Part shown: positions 6,205-8,669 of the stretch, in pieces | Numbering within the stretch: position 1 is the stretch's first letter | Layout: each line of letters begins with the position of its first letter | Position numbers and translations under genes: made by a program | NCBI GenBank assembly: GCA_965662645.1 | Contig: CBFIII010000098.1 | Coordinates: 1-8,669, forward strand | Direction: 5' to 3' | Origin: UBA5342 sp965662645 | GTDB taxonomy: Bacteria; Bacteroidota; Bacteroidia; Bacteroidales; UBA5342 | DNA: 8,669 bases | Notes under the pieces: model-generated | The model's database searches: none | What the model saw: the letters and a program-made list of their open reading frames with translations, nothing else | Told to the model about the DNA's origin: nothing

Positions 6205-6733
6205 CTTCTCTATTATCTAATTCGTTTTTTCTTTGCAATACGTCTTTAAATTGGGTCTCAACAAAAACCTGTAATTCCGAAGCTTTAAAGAATGGCTGAA
6301 CCCATTTGTGTTTTACAAGGTTAAACATGTCAATAACTTTCAAGCTATCAAGTACAGAGGTAGGTTTAATGTCAAATTCATTTCTTATTCTATTTTCATC
6401 AAACATAAACTGCTGCATTAGTTTACGTGTAAACTCAATGAAATGATGAGCAACAAACCACATTGGCTTATTCAATTCAACTGCTTTTTCAAATTCTTTA
6501 TGTGTAATTCCAGAGCCATATCTTGGAAAAATTATTCCAAAAAACAAATCACAAGCTTCAACAGCCTTCAAACAAGCTTCTTCATTTGTCATATCCATAG
6601 GCACATATACATTACCTTCTTTTGACATGATTACTTCATATCCAAACCCTTCCAAAATATATTTTATCTGGTCAAGGTCTGATTCTGAACCATACACAGT
6701 TGAAGAAACCATTATTTTTAATCTATCCGCCAT
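6197..6733 (-). CDS. DUF4062 domain protein
   Basis: This 178-residue protein matches the DUF4062 family (PF13271). After the first strand it has IMVSSTVYG (7-15), the family's xISSTVxD-like opening. It continues through EGFGYEVIMSKEG (28-40), then ACDLFFGIIFPRYGSGITHKEFEKAVELNKP (61-91, in pieces CDLFFGIIFPRYGSG and THKEFEKA). The layout of alternating strands and helices with conserved Ser/Thr and a conserved Glu after GSG resembles TIR-like and nucleoside deoxyribosyltransferase-like folds, which makes E80 or E82 a candidate functional residue; this is inference. No signal peptide or membrane segment is seen. In many bacteria the domain is fused to a larger effector; here it stands alone and overlaps the AlbA_2 gene by 8 nt (ATGAATAG). 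The ATG at 6733 is chosen because an in-frame TAA lies four codons upstream. Confidence 0.85.
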   Translation of the reverse strand: MADRLKIMVSSTVYGSESDLDQIKYILEGFGYEVIMSKEGNVYVPMDMTNEEACLKAVEACDLFFGIIFPRYGSGITHKEFEKAVELNKPMWFVAHHFIEFTRKLMQQFMFDENRIRNEFDIKPTSVLDSLKVIDMFNLVKHKWVQPFFKASELQVFVETQFKDVLQRKNELDNREDE

Positions 6734-6919
6734 AAATGCGTTTTAAATCTTCTTTAATCATACACAATATAATTCTTTCAATCAACAGGCTATGTGTGTC
6801 TGCAAAAATTGGGCTCTTTTGCAAGCTGAAGTATTGGCTTGTGTGTTGGAGCTTGCAAATGTGCCAAATGTGCGTTGGCTTTAGTTGCACTGTCTCTCTT
6901 TGCATGAAACACAATGTGG
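6734..6919 (-). repeat. Cassette 5' flank with inverted and tandem repeats
   Basis: This noncoding stretch lies between the recX end and the DUF4062 gene. It holds a perfect 10-bp inverted repeat (TTTGCAAGCT at 6818-6827, AGCTTGCAAA at 6850-6859, 22-base loop) and a 9-bp tandem repeat (CAAATGTGC at 6856-6864 and 6865-6873). Blocks CACATTTGCAAG, AAGCCA and CTTGCAAAAGAG match the stretch after the AlbA_2 gene in order and orientation. A promoter for the cassette should lie here; TATATTGT on the minus strand (about 6765-6772) is one base off TANNTTTG, but no properly spaced TTTG precedes it. A 12-codon frame (6723-6761, MIKEDLKRIYGG) overlaps the DUF4062 start and could be a leader peptide or chance. 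Confidence 0.55.
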
Positions 6920-6921
6920 AA

Positions 6922-7383
6922 TTAAAGTAATGCATCTAATTCACGAATAATCTCATCAGATGAGAATCCCCTACCCGCAGCAAATCGCATCAACTTCTGG
7001 CGACGTTCATACTGATCACCTGTCGTAATACCCCGATTTTTGATTTCTAAGGCATGACGTAACTTTTCAGCATACAACTCATCATCAATGGTATTCATCG
7101 CTTCTTCTATAAAGTCAGAAGGTATTTGCTTTAGGGATAACTGGTAACGAATTTTCACGCGTCCCCAGCCATTAAAACGGTATTTGTCCCGCACAAAATA
7201 AAGAGCAAAACGCTCTTCATTAATGTATTTATTATCTATAAGTAAATTAATAACACCATCGTGATCAACACGTTCCACGTGCCAATCAAAAAGTTTTTTT
7301 CTAATATCAGAAACACACTTTTCACTCTTACTACACAATGCAGTAGCCCGTGAATAAGCCTCTTGTTTAGAATATTCTTTCAT
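6922..7383 (-). CDS. recX: Regulatory protein RecX
   Basis: This 153-residue protein belongs to the RecX family, which binds RecA filaments and modulates recombination and the SOS response in the cytoplasm. It is built of three-helix repeats. The clearest stretch is INEERFALYFVRDKYR (54-69), then WGRVKIRYQLSLKQIP (73-88); a later repeat contains RFAAGRGFSSDEIIREL (133-149). Length is normal for the family. The ATG at 7383 lies 40 bases after lepB on the same strand, so read-through from lepB is likely. recA is not in the window. The stop codon lies inside AATTAAA (6920-6926), the 7-mer repeated at the far end of the accessory cassette; the protein end appears intact, so any insertion spared the coding sequence. 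Confidence 0.93.
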   Translation of the reverse strand: MKEYSKQEAYSRATALCSKSEKCVSDIRKKLFDWHVERVDHDGVINLLIDNKYINEERFALYFVRDKYRFNGWGRVKIRYQLSLKQIPSDFIEEAMNTIDDELYAEKLRHALEIKNRGITTGDQYERRQKLMRFAAGRGFSSDEIIRELDALL

Positions 7384-7392
7384 GATACTAAC

Positions 7393-7411
7393 TGTTAGCT
7401 ATAGACTAACA
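7393..7411 (-). other. Small inverted repeat between lepB and recX
   Basis: TGTTAG (7393-7398) pairs with CTAACA (7406-7411) around a seven-base loop in the 40-base gap. No T-run follows on the minus strand, so it is not a typical terminator. It might be a weak attenuator, an operator-sized site or chance. Confidence 0.3.
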
Positions 7412-7423
7412 CCTAAAAACGGG

Positions 7424-8669
7424 TTATTGCTTAGGTACCCAATGGAAAAAACGGTTGAAACGAATACTAGCAGGAAAAGACTTTTCCTTATCCAACGACA
7501 ACCATACAAACACTGGACGACCTACAATATGATCTTCGGGTACAAAACCCCAAAAACGAGAATCTAAAGAATTATGACGGTTATCCCCCATCATAAAGTA
7601 ATAGTCTTGTTTAAAGGTATAACTCGTCGCCAATTCACCATTAATAAAAATAGACGAATCTTTCACAGCAAAATCATTACCGTCATATACCGAAATAATA
7701 CGCTTATAAATAGGCAAATTAGTCATATTCAGCGCTACCGTTTCTCCTGCTTTAGGAATATGAAGCGGTCCAAAGTTATCACGATTCCAAGCATAAGCAG
7801 CACTATGAGGAAATACATCAGGAACATAAAGCCCTGGCTTACGCAAATAAATATCAACAGATTTAATGGCTGAGAAATGACGTAATTTTTCAGCAGCACC
7901 TGCAGTCATCATAATATGATAACTAGTAGCATCCATCTGCTGCACATCTTCTGTGGTGATGCCTTGTTCTTTTAAGACTAAAGGATTCAAACGAGAAGAA
8001 GTACGCACAACATAACCATGCTGTAAAGTAGGAATATCCTTTTGTTTTTTCTCATTGATATAAACTTGTCCATTTACAATATGTAAATCATCACCAGCCA
8101 CCGCTACACAACGTTTTACATAATTATCACGTCTATCCACAGGACGCCAAACCACCTCACCAAATTGATCAGGATTATTTAACACCGTTTCGCGACCATA
8201 CATACGACACAAAGCATAATAGTCAGGATTGGTTACTTTAGTCAGTGCGGTATCCCCCGCAGGAAAGTTAAAAACAACAATATCATCATTGGCTACGTGA
8301 CCCAAACCTTTAAGACGTTTATATGGCCATTGTGGGTTCTCTATATACGATTTAGTATTAATCAAAGGCATCGTATGTTGTGCCAAAGGAAACGACAATG
8401 GAGTCATAGGATTACGAGGTCCAAAAGCCACTTTACTCACAAATAAATGATCACCAACTAATAAAGATTCTTCTAATGACGAAGTAGGAATTTTATAATT
8501 CTGAAAGAAATAATTATTTATTAAAGCGACAGCTACAAGTGCAAAGACAATAGCATCAAGCCACTCCAACAACCAATGGACTTTCGTTCCATCTTTTCGC
8601 ACCTTCCAATTCCAACGCACATATTTACTCACATAAACATCGAAGAGCAAAGGTAAAAAGATATTAAGC
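7424..8669 (-). CDS. lepB: Signal peptidase I, N-terminus beyond the window
   Basis: This is type I signal peptidase, the membrane-anchored Ser/Lys protease that removes signal peptides on the periplasmic side of the inner membrane. Numbering residues from the TTG at 8650, a membrane segment spans about 31-47 (LDAIVFALVAVALINNY). The nucleophile is S58 in KIPTSSLEESLLVGD, the general base is K179 in NYVKRCVAVAGDD, and the conserved box GDNRHNSLDSR lies at 355-365. A large insertion between the Lys region and the last box is typical of the Bacteroidetes form. The frame stays open upstream of 8650 to the window edge (LNIFLPL precedes LFDVYV), and homologues have a further N-terminal membrane segment, so the TTG is not taken as the start; perhaps 30-50 residues are missing. 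recX follows 40 bases downstream. Confidence 0.96.
   Translation of the reverse strand, partial: LNIFLPLLFDVYVSKYVRWNWKVRKDGTKVHWLLEWLDAIVFALVAVALINNYFFQNYKIPTSSLEESLLVGDHLFVSKVAFGPRNPMTPLSFPLAQHTMPLINTKSYIENPQWPYKRLKGLGHVANDDIVVFNFPAGDTALTKVTNPDYYALCRMYGRETVLNNPDQFGEVVWRPVDRRDNYVKRCVAVAGDDLHIVNGQVYINEKKQKDIPTLQHGYVVRTSSRLNPLVLKEQGITTEDVQQMDATSYHIMMTAGAAEKLRHFSAIKSVDIYLRKPGLYVPDVFPHSAAYAWNRDNFGPLHIPKAGETVALNMTNLPIYKRIISVYDGNDFAVKDSSIFINGELATSYTFKQDYYFMMGDNRHNSLDSRFWGFVPEDHIVGRPVFVWLSLDKEKSFPASIRFNRFFHWVPKQ

Larger units (their letters stand above)
4481..6919 (-). mobile_element. Candidate accessory cassette (DUF4062 + AlbA_2 genes)
   Basis: Two overlapping genes and their flanking noncoding sequences appear to form one unit placed between recX and the wbqC-like gene. 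AATTAAA lies immediately outside both ends (4474-4480 and 6920-6926). The right copy covers the recX stop codon, as expected if insertion duplicated a short AT-rich target. The ends carry weakly related inverted sequences (CCCACAACGTTGAG inward from the left, CCACATTGTGTTTC inward from the right). Sampled lines of the cassette are more AT-rich than lepB or zwf. No transposase or integrase is encoded, so mobilisation would need a factor elsewhere, as with integron cassettes. The boundaries and mobility are inference; a 7-base AT-rich match could be chance. Confidence 0.45.

Noticed and set aside
7574..7873. Plus-strand 99-codon frame
   Set aside because: It is antisense to conserved lepB sequence including the GDNRHNSLDSR box.

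Overview
The window looks like chromosomal DNA from a member of the Bacteroidota, most likely the Bacteroidales. Four things point that way: the promoter in front of the tRNA fits the Bacteroidetes -33/-7 pattern (TTTG, then TANNTTTG); genes lack clear Shine-Dalgarno sequences; the gene content is typical (a long Bacteroidetes-type signal peptidase I, a WbqC-family protein, and a gnd/zwf/pgl order); and base composition is moderately AT-rich. I cannot name a genus from the sequence.

Layout, left to right. Positions 1-188 hold no confident gene apart from the tRNA promoter at 124-154. A tRNA-Asp (GTC) lies at 189-262, followed at once by a strong intrinsic terminator. Next on the plus strand are a COMT-type O-methyltransferase (361-993), an unexplained stretch (994-1189), a 53-codon remnant of the C-terminus of 6-phosphogluconate dehydrogenase (gnd, 1190-1351), intact glucose-6-phosphate dehydrogenase (zwf, 1378-2904), a palindromic repeat, and intact 6-phosphogluconolactonase (pgl, 2992-3690). 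The gene order is that of an oxidative pentose phosphate operon, but only the tail of gnd survives here, so the third enzyme must be encoded elsewhere or be absent.

The remaining genes are on the minus strand and converge on pgl with a 1-bp gap. In transcription order they are signal peptidase I (lepB, running off the right edge), recX, a two-gene accessory cassette, and a WbqC-family gene. The cassette (about 4481-6919) carries a DUF4062-family protein and, overlapping it by 8 nt, an AlbA_2/RecG-like ATP-binding protein with a repeat-built linker and a C-terminal winged helix. It is more AT-rich by eye than its neighbours. Related noncoding sequences lie on both sides. Its downstream end carries a 129-bp imperfect palindrome with CACAAC...GTTGTG ends, and the 7-mer AATTAAA occurs immediately outside both ends.

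The cassette is the most interesting part of the window. I infer that it is a horizontally acquired unit inserted right at the recX stop codon, possibly an integron-like or palindrome-bounded cassette with a defence or regulatory role. The two protein families and the repeats are visible in the sequence; the mobility and the defence function are inference.
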